In this document: positions 46,501-60,300 of the stretch, piece after piece | How positions within the stretch are numbered: the first letter of the stretch is position 1 | How the letters are laid out: the number at the start of each line of letters is the position of its first letter | Source: Epiperipatus broadwayi | Lineage: Eukaryota > Onychophora > Udeonychophora > Euonychophora > Peripatidae | Length of the DNA stretch: 64,000 bases | Direction of reading: 5' to 3' | Assembly: GCA_028023455.1 (NCBI GenBank) | Contig: JAQFVV010012572.1 | Span: forward strand, 930,001-994,000 | The notes under the pieces: generated by a model | What the model saw: the letters and a program-made list of their open reading frames with translations, nothing else | Database searches by the model: none | Told to the model about the DNA's origin: nothing | Position numbers and translations under genes: made by a program

Positions 46501-48350
46501 AAATAATTGCTTTCATTGGTAGATATACCTGAGAGTAATACAGTGAGAGCTGCAATTGCAGAATTAATTAAAAAGCATCACAAATATACAAATTTAAGGA
46601 CCAACATGTCTTACATATTCATAATTGGTTTAGGTACCACAAATTCATTTTTAACTTATTTTTTGTTTATCAATTTTTATTTCACTTCTGGTATTTGAGT
46701 GGTTCCACTGATTTAAAAGTATAATGGTGATGCAAATAAATAATAATCTACATCTATGAAATGTCGTTATCATTATAAAATGGCAAAATAAAACATTCTT
46801 TCATGCTAAAATGAATTTAAGCAAAGATTCTTTGATTAGAATTTATCACTAAATAAAAATATCACCAGTTATTGATGATATTTTCTCACTCCAACATTCA
46901 CAAAACCATTTTTAAATGCAAGTAGAAATAAATTATAAATGTTATCTTATTGTGCCAAAGTATTTTTCTTAAAATAAAAAAAATCTTCGGAAAGCTTGCT
47001 TTAGTCAAAAGTATAAAAATTAACTGATGCTATAAGTAGTCAAAAAGTGAAAATAAGATTATGGATAATAATAACATCTGATCACAGCTTATTTGTCAGT
47101 CTTAATAAAAGAAATTCAAAATACCCAAACAAGAAAAAACCTGTCTGTTAATTACTTTGAAGGATGTTCATTCATGATATAACATCTTCCCTTATATGAT
47201 CGACTTGATAATTCATTAATCTATTCGAGAGTTTAATTGTCTGCTTTAAAAAAGTTAACAATTAATATATGTAGAAAAAACTTCAATAGTCTCCTGAGCT
47301 TTCCTAACAAATGCCATCTGTAGGAGAAAGAATTAATGAAGCCCATCATACATAAAATAAATAAAACAATGTATTATGTTTTGAAATAGTTTAATTTCAC
47401 AATATTTATGAGTCATATATGCAACATTAGTCTTTAATAAATAAATTTTATAATATGTTGATGGCAGAACTGATTCAAAAGAGCATCGAGCAATAACTAT
47501 ATTTTATGGTAACTAATGCATGAAATACTTGAAACATTCTGCAGATGAAATCAACATAAAATAACCTGAAAATATTAATAACTACAATTTTCATGAATAT
47601 AACTAATTATGCTTTTGTTTCTTAGATTTTAATCATAATATCAATGTGACGGTGGCATCTCAAATGTTTAAAATTAAATAAAGCAAACAATTGTACAGCA
47701 TAATCCCAAAATCTGGATTAATGTAACAATATGATAATTTTTCATATCAACCCTCAAACAACTCACAAAATTTTTATTGATAGTCTTTGAGAGTGATGAA
47801 AAATTCTAATTACCAAATGAATTTAATTGCCATAAACATGCTTTTATCCAATGAAACTGAATATTTTTGACATTAAATAATCTTTTATAATTGACTTCAG
47901 TGTAATTTATAAAATGTCACTTGATACTTGTGTATCCACAAGTATTCTCTATTATGCAATGCTGAAAAAAATCATGTTACAATCACTGAAAAATCAAGTT
48001 CCAAAAGAGGCAGTGAATATAAAAAAAATCAGTGAATAGAATGAATATTGCTCAATCCCTCATCAGTAAAAATCATAACTTCCCCAATTCTATACTAATT
48101 ACTCTTTATAAAGGGATTCTTGAAATAACTGTTTAAACTGAAATTACAAAGTATACATCTAGTTTATATTTGTAGATGAATATTGAAATAGTAGATAAAT
48201 GTATTCCCTTCTCATTTTATGAAATACTAAAAAATAGTGGGAAAAGTATCATATAGCAACTTATAATTTTAAATATGCTGAAATAGAATTAATTGATGGA
48301 ATGTCACAAATGGGGAAAAGATGGAATAGATCATTTGATATATAAAACTC

Positions 48351-49661
48351 ATTGGTTCTCGTCGAATAACTACTATATCCCACTCGGTGGCGCACTTTTC
48401 ACGCTTAAACTATAAAATATGATCATTCCCGGGCCGTTAATTATAATCATTTTGATGTGTTTTTTGTAATGCGAAAATAAAAACAAAAGAAAATAGTCTT
48501 TTTTAAATATTATTTAATTTCAAATATTATTCTTTTATTAACGTATACAAATTAAATGATAATAATAAATGTAAAATAAAATAAACAAATTACAATTTGA
48601 TTCGTCTTTTTTAGTTTACTGGGGTTACGGCTTTTTTGTTGTTGTTGTTGTTTACCGCTATTTTTTATTTCAAATCGAATGACAACTAAAAGTAAAAGTT
48701 GTTACGGTAGGTTTAGGGTTAGTTTTAGGAAACAAATTACAATTTGATTCGTCTTTTTTAGTTTGCTTTTTATTAGAAAAATCAATTTCCTATCGGAAAT
48801 TTTTTTACTGGGGTTACGGCTTTTTTTTTTTGTTGTTGTTTACCGCTATTTTTTATTTTAAATCGAATGACAAGTAAAAGTTGATACGGTTAGTTTAGGG
48901 TTATTTTTCTCTTGTTTGTAATGTTAAAATAAAAAGTATCAAAATCGTATTTTTGTAAATATTTTTTTTTACTAACATCTATAAAATAAATGATAACTAT
49001 GAACGTAAACTATATTCAACAAAGTATTGTCGGAGAAAAGAAAGACTGTTTTAAACAACAACAAACATATATATAATAAAATGTTTAATATATGTTTTTT
49101 ATGACATTTAAAAAAACCATGTACAATTGTACTTTTCTTTCGGGATATTTTTGTCTTAACACTCTTTTTTATTTCAAAAATATACACATTACAATTTCTT
49201 TGTCTCGTGAAATGTTACGAACAGTACGTTACTTGACTCGTTATCTAATTCGAAATAACTTTATACATATATCTCGTCAACATTTACTACTTAAAACTTC
49301 AATACACTACTGTGTAAAAAGTCTGTTAATTATTACTTTACAAAATGTGAACATTTCAATACTTTAAAATAAAAAAAAATACAATGAAAACAACATTTCC
49401 ATCCAATTCAAAAAAACGCACCCTCTCCCAAGCCGTAACCATTTTATAAACTGTGCGAATTCGGAAAATGTATTTGCTGCGTAAAACATACATGCTGTAC
49501 TGTGATGCAACATAGCGGCCTGCAATCTGTAGCACAACAAAAAAGTTGTATTATAGAAAATACAGGTTCGAAGGTGTCTGCCGAGGAAACAGCATTTTTA
49601 TGTGTTTTAGCACGAAAACCGCCATCCAGTGGGATATAGCTGCTCATCGACGACAACCAAT
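48351..49661. mobile_element. 1.3 kb DNA element with about 42-bp terminal inverted repeats
   Basis: The left end ATTGGTTCTCGTCGA...CTATATCCCACTCGGTGGCG (48351-48392) matches the reverse complement of the right end ATTGGTTGTCGTCGA...CTATATCCCACTGGATGGCG (about 49620-49661). The inside is T-rich on the left with a direct duplication (48588-48905) and more GC-rich near the right end (49380-49650), the same overall build as the element at 1353-3250, although the TIRs differ. Open frames inside (up to 91 codons, both strands) have no recognisable content. It is likely non-autonomous; the superfamily is not recognised. Confidence 0.72.
48588..48905. repeat. Direct duplication of about 145-170 bp inside the TIR element
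   Basis: AATTACAATTTGATTCGTC starts two copies, at 48588 and 48735. Both continue through ACTGGGGTTACGGCTTTTTT, a GTTGTTGTT run, TTTACCGCTATTTTTTATTT and AAATCGAATGACAA.TAAAAGTTG to TAGTTTAGGGTTA-like ends. The second copy has an extra insert of about 40 bp (with TCAATTTCCTATCGGAAATT). Confidence 0.85.
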
Positions 49662-49789
49662 TCATTTTATGTCTAGATATATTTATCAAAAGCATTAATT
49701 GTCAGGAATATTTCATTTCTCTTTTTTTGTTCTCTGACATTGCATATAATGAAATAGATAAAGAACCGTGTTAATATATATAAATGCAC

Positions 49790-51010
49790 TATTTCACCTT
49801 CTTTATGCCACTTATAGTAAGCAATGATAGTTGCTAGATGAAAATGCTTAATAAATTCATATCTTGTGCTGCCCAATTGAAATCTCCATATTAGTCTCAA
49901 GCATGTGGCTTTCTTCAGTGTGGACAGTTGAATCTTGAAAGAATGCAATTAGATCTTTAGAAGCTGATGTACCTTCTCTTTAGCTCATCATTTTTACTTC
50001 TATGTTATATTATTAAGATCTTAGCCTAAACTGAAAACATATATTTTCAATTTAATCCCACTTGCTTATATAGTCATATAGAACAGAATCCAGTTGTTTT
50101 TTTTATATATATTATGGTGTCCTTAGTTTTTTAGTAACTAAAGTTACCTCTACCTTGTGGCCAGGATTTGATATGTATCAATAAAATATCATATGACCTA
50201 TCACTTATAGTAAGATTTAGATGGCAATGATAGTTTCCAGATGACAATGATTAATAAATCCCTATCCTATCCAAAATCCCCATACCAGTTTCAAGCTTAT
50301 GATTTTCATCAATGAGGAACTACAAGTTTTGAAACAGGATATTTAATTTCTAATGCATCATCACTCCAGTTCCTATCTCTACATTATATTATTAAGCTAT
50401 TAGTCCAAACAGAAAAACATGTTTTCAATTTAAGCCTACTTGCTTTTAGATTGAAATTAGTCTGGAGGTTTTGAATAGGAAAGCATGGAATAGGGATTTA
50501 TTAAGCATTGCCATCTGGCAACTATTGCTGCTTTGTAAAGCTTACTGTAAGTGGAATAAAGACTGTGAAATATTATGTTACTAAAACAGCAATATATAAG
50601 CTGAAATCTTGAGATAGGTCATAATTTTTATTGATATATATCAAATTCTGGCCACAGGATAGAGATGACTAGTTATTAAAAAACTAAAGACACCATAATA
50701 TATAGAAACTGAACTAGATTCAGTTCTAAACGACTATAGATTAGCCTAATAGGTTCTATATAATATAGAGATAAGTGATAGGAACTGGAGGGAAGGTGAA
50801 TTAAATTCTAAAGATTGTACTGTTACAAGATATGGGGATTTTGGATAGGATGGCACAGAATAGATATTTTTTAAGTAGTACTATCTGACTACTATCATTG
50901 CTTTGTAAAGTTTACTTTAAGTGGTATAAAGGAGATGAAATAGTATGTTAGTAAAATAACAATATGTAAGCTAAAGTCTTATGATAGATCATGTGATATT
51001 TTATTGGTGA
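49790..51010. repeat. Cluster of three related MITE-like copies in alternating orientation
   Basis: A plus-oriented fragment lies near 49800-49930 (GTAGTTGCTAGATGA-like start then CAAGCATGTGGCTTTCTTCAGTG). A fuller plus copy at about 50092-50320 has TATATTATGGTGTC, TTGTGGCCAGGATTTGATA and CCATACCAGTTTCAAGC. Inverted copies follow at about 50461-50700 (TATCAAATTCTGGCCACAGG, GACACCATAATATA) and 50790-51000 (GATATGGGGATTTTGGATAGG, TTTGTAAAGTTTACTTTAAG). The core relates to the family at 25081, but the ends differ, so this may be a subfamily. Confidence 0.65.
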
Positions 51011-51443
51011 ATGTTTTGGAAAATATGGTGAGTGGAAGCAAGAAGAAAGTACAGAAAATATTGACATTGTTGGATATGAGATGGGAAGTTACATGGAATT
51101 GAAGAACTGGGCAATTAAGAGAATGGATGAATTGGTGATGTGATTCTTCTCTGGATCTGTCCATGGGACAGAATACTATTGATTGATTGATATATAAATA
51201 TTCAAAAGTCTAGAATGACTTAAATATTTGTATGTTTTGAAATAAATTATTTAAAATTATATAAAAAGGTCTCTCACTGTTACAAATATTTTATTTCTAA
51301 TTTTGACAAAAGTCTAAAATTTCTTGCAACAAAGAATAAAAATTATTTTTGTCTAAACAAAATTATTTTTTTAAAGAAACATGCAATTATAAAGATTAAA
51401 TATAACTCAATAATATTTCTTCTTTCCTTAATTTAAATATAAT

Positions 51444-51723
51444 AAAATAAATAGTGATGGTACACTAAGCTGGAAAGATTAAAATTACAGCTTAGCACTG
51501 CTTCCTATAAATATGATGACCTGATCAAAAACATTGCTAAGCTATAATTTTAAATAAATAATCGAATTGACCCAAAAACCTTTGACTATTTCACCATTGC
51601 ACTAAATTGTATGGGACAACTATAGTTTGGCAAGTATTTGGAAATCAATAGATATCAAATAGCAATATTCGCTTTAAATTTTAACTAATCTTTCCAGCAT
51701 AGTGTACCATCTCTATTTATTTT
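51444..51723. mobile_element. 280-bp MITE
   Basis: Terminal inverted repeats of about 38 bp: AAAATAAATAGTGATGGTAC with ACTAAGCTGGAAAGATTA on the left (51444-51482) and the reverse complement AAAATAAATAGAGATGGTAC with ACTATGCTGGAAAGATTA on the right (51685-51723). Only a few mismatches. No coding capacity. The A/T-rich tips prevent a clear call of the target duplication. Confidence 0.85.
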
Positions 51724-53960
51724 GTTAAGGATTAAATATGTTCGTACATAAAGAGATTTAACAAAAGTTTTTAATTACAAAAACTTATTTTGATATATAT
51801 GTTAAAAAACAACAATTATTGTATTATAATTATCTTTTTATTAAGAACAAAAAATACTTTAATTCTTCCTGTTTATAAAATTGGTACATTCTTAGAAAAT
51901 ATTAAAAATAATGGAGTCACTTTAATTAGAATTGACAGAATTCAGTTGTTATCTCCATGTTGGTCCAAGTATGAGACTCAGAAAGTATGCAGGAAGCTTT
52001 ATGAAGTGATAAAATCCCTATGTGCATGTAGGAGGCACTATTTGCTGTTTCTGAAGGTTAGACATTACAGAACTAGATGTGCATTACAAGCTGTAGCTGA
52101 AGTGTCTGTTCTAATAAGATGTATCTATACATGAAAATAAAGGAAACTTGTTATCACTTGTGTAATAGTCTATGCATAAAATATTTTAAATATGCATAGA
52201 AGCTTGGACAAAATAACTATGCTGTTTGATAGATATTTTTAACACATATATTATATAGTTTATACATATGTTTAGAAACACAAAAATATACATATTATGC
52301 CTCTTAATTAATCCCAGAAAAAATGAAAAATATTTTTCTGTATACCATAAAACATAAAAGTATTGTTTCTACTTGTTTTCAAAGATTAATGAATCAATTT
52401 AATGACATGGAAATAAATTACAGAAATTCTAAGAAACTTGTTACAAAACAAAAAGAAAATCAATTAACCAATGGATATTCCATGAGAAAACAAGAACCAA
52501 ATTATTTTTTTCATAGGGTTATTCTAAAAGGTACAAAAATATTTTGTCTATTGATTAATTTAATTCTTATTTTTTTCTATTCTAGGCTTCTATTTTTTTT
52601 AATGTTGATGATAGATGAAAACAAAATATGAAAGTATAATCAATGTTTTATAAGGCAAATATAGAATTATACAATAAATCAATTGCCTAATAAATTTAAA
52701 AGATAACTGGCATTAATAATTGAAATATTTTGATACTACCAAAACATCCATAAAGATGTATACCTTTTTTTAATGAGATCATAAATTAAAAACATTATGC
52801 CTTGACCATCATGATAAAATTGTATGAAAAGCTAAAAAAGATATGCGTCATTATAATTTAGCAATAACAAATTTGCGAACATTATGCATTGTCTAATATA
52901 TACAAAAGGATGGAAAACCATGTCTTAATATTTAATTACATAATCATGATACAACCTTGAATACTAAAACATTTATGAATTAAATTCAATAGTGTTATAA
53001 ATGCTTGAAATATAAAAAAAATTATATTTATATAACTGAATAAAAAATATATATATTTTTGGATATGACTCCCCTTTGATGAAGATATTTTACAAGAACA
53101 AATACTCTAGTGAAAAATTTATTTATCACCAGTGCTGTGTGAATATTTGTGACTTTTTTTTAGTGAATATTTGTCTTTTTAATGATTTGAAATAAAGTTT
53201 TAATTAGGTCTTTTCCCTAATCAAACAATCAAAAAAAAAAAAGTTTATTGAATATGATTTGAAGAATGCTTAATAATCTGAACTGTTGACAATCTTAATG
53301 TAGAAACCTGATTGTAGGTGATTTTCAAAATAGCAACGGATGAAGGATTAGTTGAAGAAAACAATGAGCATGATGGATTAGAAAAGTTTTACAATACGCA
53401 AAGATAGGTAATATTTCTGTGTATTTATGTAAAAAAATGTCATGATTGTGTAGAGAATATATTATTGCATGAACATAATTATGGGAATGGGGGAAGGAGT
53501 AAATAAGATAGAAAAAAAGATTGATATAAAAAATATATATATATAAAGTATAAAATGATAACATCTGAATAACAATATTAAGGGAAAATGCGATAGGAAT
53601 TTGGATTGTATAAATGGTTTATGTAGAAAAAAGTAAGAAAATATAGATCATATATTTTAAAGATGGAGAATGTTCAAAGAAAAACAGAATAAGCTAGTTA
53701 TGTAGTATAAAAGTATGGAAATTAGGATGATGGCATACCATCATCAAAACTGTTCAAAATAATATATAAAATTAACTATCAATATTTAATTTAAAATATA
53801 AAATAATGACCATGAGAACACTCTGAGAAGTCAGCACAGTTAACTATGTTAAGTATAAGCATAATTAACTATAAGTTCACCAGCCTTATAAATAAATATA
53901 ACTGATTCATCATCATGAATGATCAACAATCAAAATAAATCAACAGTCAATCTGGGACTG
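51724..53960. other. AT-rich DNA with two weak open frames
   Basis: A 114-codon plus-strand frame (51790-52134) and a 102-codon plus-strand frame (52323-52631) are present. Neither is recognised. Part of the second (52385-52530) has an acceptor-like TTGTTTTCAAAG before it and a donor AAAAG|GTACAA after it, with a lysine- and glutamine-rich peptide, so a real exon is conceivable. No other feature was seen. Confidence 0.3.
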
Positions 53961-53969
53961 GATTTAAAA

Positions 53970-54365
53970 TGAGTATACTCTAGCCCAGGGTAACTATTTA
54001 GCCTTTGCCAGCTTGGGCAATTATTTAAACATTAATTTGGATGCCCCAACTTATGTGCTAATCCATCAGAATATATAACCATAAAAACAATAATGTTGGG
54101 ATATGACAGCATGCTGATCATTATCCATGCTCTGGCCATTTAGGAGCATTAATGTACTGGCCGACTATAAACTTAATGTCTAATAAAGACAAAACTAAAT
54201 AAATTGTAATGCATGGACTTTAAAGAATATTCTCTTTTCATCAATCCTGGATGATATCATCAACTGGATGCCCATAAACACTAATATACATTCCTTTCAT
54301 ATAATAGACCATTATGCACAAATCTAACTTGGAGAACCCAAGCTCTATAATTGTTACTGTGACCA
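53970..54365. repeat. Interspersed repeat, copy 1 of a diverged pair
   Basis: Collinear with 57120-57495. Shared blocks include AACAATAATGTTGGGAT / AATAAAAATGTTGGGAT, TGCTGATCATTATCCATGCTCTGGCCAT / TGCTGATCATCATCAATGCTCTTGCCAT, GCATGGACTTTAAAG / CAATGGGCTTTAAAG, ACTGGATGCCCA / TCTGGATGTCCA and TTGTTACTGTGACCAA / GTTGTGACTGTGAACAA. Non-coding. Confidence 0.6.
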
Positions 54366-57300
54366 AGAGATAATGCAACATATAATATATTCTAAAACTA
54401 GAATTGTTTATTGGAATAATTTTAACAATAGAATATAAGTTTAATAACAATAAAAAAAATGACATCAAGATCTGCAGAATGTGGCTATACACATGAATTA
54501 AGACTTCTGATTTTGATTAACATAAAAACAAATTTTAAGTTATCACATTGTAATTTACATGTTCCAATAGGTTTACATAACACACCTTATATATATCAGC
54601 ACACAGATTGCAGTATAATATGAAGTGAACTTATTTGAATGGTCACTTAATAATGATAAAAATTTAAATTTTACGTCTACATGATACGCCTTTATATACA
54701 CACACAGACATGTAATATAATTTATAACATCTGAACTGTCATAAATAATAAAAATTTTAAGTTATCACATTTTAATGATACAAATATCTCATACTAGGTT
54801 TACATAAACACATGTACATCATCGCACAGACCTGCAGTATAAAAATTCAGCATATTTGAATTGCCATAATCCTATAAATGAAATTCATTTTTTTCCTTTC
54901 ACAACATTGACTTATAGTATATGTGTGTGCATATTGATGTCTATACCATGATATCCTAATTTATTAAAATAATAAAATTAAAATATATTTTTAGAATCAC
55001 GTCCATGTCAAAAACATGCATAAATTTCCTTCATTATCTTTAATAAGTTTTTTTTTTTTTTTTTTAAAAAAATACAACTTTGACAGGTTACTGTTGTGTC
55101 TTTAAAAACAACCCCCAGCAAATTTCTGTTTTCCAATCTAGAAATACTTTTGGAAATGAATTAAACATTTAAGGTTTTTAATTCAGGCAAAAATTATTTA
55201 CTTGTACTTTCAAATGTCATTTTTAAGGAATTACTTAAAACAATTTCTTTAAAATATATATATAATTTATGAATTCTTTCTTTTAGACATTTGAAACAAG
55301 TAAAAATTATTTACTTGTATTATTTTTAAAATATCATTTTAAAGGAATTATTTTAAAAACTCACCAACTGCACTTTATATAAATATGATGTATGTTTATC
55401 TGTGGTTCTTTGCATATAGACAAAGCAGCATACATATACCAATTCCCCAGCAAGCTGATACTCTGGATATCATCAGGAAAGGTATAGTCCAAGTAACTGG
55501 TCTGCAGTGATTTCCCTTCTGTCTTGGATTGGATACATTTCAGGTCATCTAGTTGTTTTGTCCATATTAGGATTATGAAACATACAAAGTTGACCCTTAT
55601 CATTCATGTGAATTCAAACTCCACCATTGTGAACTAATAACCACTGCTGGATCCACTGTCTTGCATTATTTCATGGTCATTCTGAACTCTAAAAACCAAC
55701 TACATTATTTTTTTATCAACCTTTTTTCCTACTTTTTTATCTTTTCAATTTACTTTAATCTTTTTAAAAACATTGGAATTTTATCAAAGTATAATTTACA
55801 AGCTTTATTTACAAAAAAAAAATTTCTAAACTACATAGTGTAATTTTTACAATTATCAATAATTTATTTTAATATAAAAGATGCTTGTTTTAATTTCAAA
55901 ATCACAATTCAATAAAATATTAATTAGACCTTTTTTTCTTTAAATGTCTATTTCATAATAAAATTCTATTTTAAATTCGAAATTATTTAATTCTTAGTGT
56001 TATTCCAGTGTATTTGTAGAAAATATCTACAAAAAAATTGAGTTTATTTCTACTTTTCCTTTTAACTTTAGATGCATACCCACCACTATGTTGTCATGTC
56101 ATGAAACCCATATGGTTGCAATAATAAATGAATGAACAGGAGTTTTTAATAAAGAATAGAAGAGAAAGTGACAAACGTTAATAAATAATTTGGTAATAGA
56201 TTATAAAACAGAAATAAACTGAATTATAATAATTATAGAAAGATATTAGAGAATATTGTTGAAGTTAGCTAACAAAATTTCTAGGTATAAGCTTTTATCA
56301 CCATTCTAAATCTACATTTTGATGACATCTGTGAACCTTTTTATTTTTGTCTGTGAAAATTTAATTTAAAGGTGTAAACTATGTAATTAGGAGATTTCAA
56401 TTTTGGCTTATGCCCTATATAAAGATCACTTAAAATATCTTTAAAAATGATTAGTATTATCAAGGAAATTATCAAAGAGAAATTATACTAAAATAAATAA
56501 TTGATTTATTTCAATATTTTGAATGCTGGCTAAAAAGAGATTTTATTTAGTAGCATGCTTTTGGCCAGTGAAAGGCAGATTCATAGTACTGAGGATGCAT
56601 TGGGTAATTTATAGGGAATAATAATTTATGTAAATCAATAATTTATATATTCATTTTTACATAATTGAACACTATTTTCTTTTCTATTGATTACATGAAT
56701 AAGAATAGGAAAAAATATTTGAATATTAAAATAAATATAACAAATTAAGGTGACATTTTTAGGAAAATTAAAGCTCGTTCTTTAAACTTCAATTACACTA
56801 AACAAACAAAAATTATAATCATTAACTCATAGAAAGTTGGAAATATTTTGCAAAATTAAAAAATTAAGTTTGTACAGAAATATTTGTAATATTTTACCAA
56901 TTCTTGTTATACTTCATCTGGATGTAGTAAAAGTGGGGAGATGGCAAATATCATCACTATCCCCACTGAATAATCACAATCATCTCCATTAACATTGTCA
57001 ATTAATAATCAACAAATATAAAAAGAGCATCAGCATAGAATAAATAAGTAATTATAATAATTGCAAGTTACATTACCAGCTTTAAACATGAATAATGTGA
57101 CTGAATCTTAAAAAGACTCAGTATTAAAAGGTAGACTAATTATTTAGTCATTGCCAAACTTAGGATATAATACAAAAACAATCATTTACAGACACATACT
57201 TAAGTGATAAAGTATGTATCATAATAATAATAATAAAAATGTTGGGATCCCGATAGATGCTGATCATCATCAATGCTCTTGCCATATGATCCCATTAGGG

Positions 57301-60300
57301 TATACACTAAAGCTATAAATTAATTTCCAACCTGAAAAAAAAATTAAGTGCAGTCAATGGGCTTTAAAGGTGACCTTTACATTTGCACCATCCAAAGAAC
57401 CATCTGGATGTCCAACACCCATGTACCATCATTATTGCTTCAAAGCTAACTCAGGATGACAAGCACTCGCGAGTTGTGACTGTGAACAAAGTTCTTACTG
57501 GGATCATTTCCAAATCCCTTAATTAATGCACACTCCCAATTCATAGAACAGGTAGCTGAAGGAATAGACATTAACATTATTATTTTTAAACAATTATTTA
57601 ATGAAATTAACTCACAAATTAATGAATTCAGAAATGACAATTCCAAATCTAACACATTTCTATAAAAATAACATTATGTTGCAAATAAGATTAATCACTA
57701 ATTCTTATTCATAAATTAACACTTATTTTAAATTATTTCTATTTTTACTGATTAAAGCTGAAAAATATTCTGCAATAAAAGGTAAAAAAAATTAAGACTA
57801 GTTAAAATCTTCCCTTTTTTTTTCTGAAAATGTGAAGTTCTTATAGCCTTTAAATTTTTGGAGAGGAAAATTATAAAAAAATTCATTATAATCAATTACT
57901 ATCAAAATCGTATAAAAAACAAGTTTCACACACAAAAAAACTTTAATCAGCATTATTGATCATTAGCAACTATAAAAAAAAATTATTTGCAAATGTAGAT
58001 ATGTAAAAATGTGTAAATGAAGGTATGCATACCAACTATCCTTTATTTTACTATGGTTTAATTCTTTTAGTCTTCTTGTAGTTATAATTTTCAGTTTTTC
58101 TATTAGTTTTTCCTTCTTAAAGCTTCAAGTGTTGAGTTTAAATAAGTTTTTATAGACGTTCTCTCATTAACTTTTTCCTTTTGTAGCTTTCAATTACCAT
58201 TATAACTTCCAAATTACCATAGCTTTCCAGAGTAGATTAACAGTTATATTTATCTATTTTACAATATAAAATATTCAGTTCAGCTTTCCCTAATCTAAGA
58301 TAGTCATGCTTTTGGATAAACATACAAGGCTTGCTATAAATTTCTACCAGAGGTATTCGTCTACATTTTTATTTTTAGTGAGCAGTTTACATGTTGGATA
58401 ATTTGATGCACAGCTTTTTGCTAAAACTTGACAATTTTTGTCAAATTTATATCAAATTTTTTTTTAGTTTGATTTGTCTTACGTCATACTACAAACTTAG
58501 CTTCTCATAGTTCTCTTTACAACTGAACTATTACTTTTTTCAATAGCTAGATCCTGTTATTAACTAAACACTGATGTCTACTGCTTTAATCTGTCTATCT
58601 ATCTTATTTTTTGAACAATCTTGTTATCCATGCAATCAAACAATATCTCAGAAATGACAGCATTAAACCCTGACCAATAGATTCTATTTTTACAAAAAGG
58701 TTATTTCCTCTTTTTTAAAAAAAAAAAATTCCAATTACTAAAAATTCCTCTGTAGTCGATTTTTTCTTAATTACCAAAAACAATACTTTAATTATACTAT
58801 AATTTGTATATTGCCTTTTGTTTTAGAGAGATAAAGGGAAAAGAAAAAATCAATTTTAATTAAAAACACTGTTCTTAAACAAAAATGTTCAAACTTTTTG
58901 TCCTCCTTTTCTTTTAAAAACTGATAAACATTACTTAAAATTTTACTTATTTCTATTTTTTTTAAAAAAAAATTAAAAACTAATAGATAAAATTATTGGA
59001 GAAAAAAATATTTTACTTTTTTCCTTTTCTTATACTTTTCTCAGTCTTTCACAACTATCTATAAGCAACTATAAATATTCATATTCTTATTTAAAATGTT
59101 TGAAACTTTTCATATTATTATTTAATGGCTATAACTTTAATAAGCTTAATAATAGCTATTCTGAATAAAAAGAGAAAAAGAAACATGAGAAGAAATAATT
59201 GCCCTCAATACAAAAGTCCATAAGTGGGTATACAGTTTAAATAATAGGTAAATATATTAATAATAGGTATAGAAATTAAACAATATTTTATTGAATAACA
59301 AAACAATTAAGTATAATCTCTTATATACTCAAATTGTTTCGTTATTCAATATTATTAAAACTATATGCTTACATATGTATCTCCATGTATACATTTTCAA
59401 ATTATATTTCAGTGCATCCTTCACCTTAGCTCAATCCTATAGATGTGCCCATATATATAACACATATGGTAATGATTTTTTAATAAATATTAAAAAATTA
59501 TTTTAATATTCCAGTTGTTTTTCTTAAGTGTGACTATCCAGCAGTATCCATTTAGGGTGTCATATAAAATGCCTTTAGTGAATCTAAGATATACATTTTA
59601 TGTATTATGTAATTCTTTTTATATGTGTTTTACTGCATGCCAATATATTTTATCTTTTTTTTAATCTAAAAAGGCATCAAAATATTTAACTTGTCAACAT
59701 TCTCAAACTGACAACCATTCAAACCAAAAGTTGAAGATTTTTCTTTTATTACTTGATGATAAAGCACCCAAGGTTTTGGACACTAATTATTATACCAAAT
59801 TGTTTTTAGCATTGATATCAATTATTAAAATTGATAAGAATAGAATGACCATTAACATACAGTACATCTCAGGAACTAAGATGATATAATTATTGCTTTC
59901 AGTGACTTCAAGTTAATAAACCATACCATGAAACCTATACTTCATGAAGCCCATTTATAATCTCATCCAAAGATAAGTATAATAAAAAATGGAAAACAAA
60001 GTTTGAACTAATATTCACCCCTGTTAAACACCAGTTATTACTTCATATATTTTATTTTCTCTTATTTCAATGTGACACAGATATGTATATATGAATAAAC
60101 ATCAATTATTTTCAAACACTGCTACAAGCCTTCTCAATATAATGAATTAAATGACTTGATCAAATTATTAAAAGCAATATATAAGTCAGATTTTCTTTAC
60201 AATATTTTTTTTTATATTTACTTGCTACAAAAATCCTATTTATAGTGATTCTTATTCTTTAAAACCAGTCTCTAAATAATCACTCATTTTGAAGCAAACT

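Larger units (their letters stand above)
42089..48350. other. Gene-poor AT-rich DNA right of RTRAF
   Basis: The first few hundred bases are probably the RTRAF 3' UTR. A diverged interspersed repeat lies at 43120-43500. A T-run/A-run rich stretch follows (for example TTTTTTTTTTTTTTTTT near 44824). A 63-codon plus-strand frame at 46507-46698 has a protein-like first half but no supported splice partners. Nothing else could be assigned. Confidence 0.45.

Noticed and set aside
46507-46698. 63-codon frame with a protein-like first half (VRAAIAELIKKHH)
   Set aside because: The second half turns into low-complexity hydrophobic sequence, splice sites are weak, and no homologous family is recognised. 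Mentioned only as a faint exon candidate.
48690-48905. TTTAGGGTTAG words resembling telomere repeats
   Set aside because: Only single, non-tandem occurrences within a duplicated transposon block; not an interstitial telomere array.
51790-52134. 114-codon plus-strand open frame
   Set aside because: The first 25 residues are low-complexity and the remainder is not recognised. No splice or promoter support; it directly follows a MITE.
55361-55603. 80-codon minus-strand frame in a slightly GC-richer stretch
   Set aside because: The peptide is not recognised and the opposite strand is also partly open. More likely an old element than an exon.
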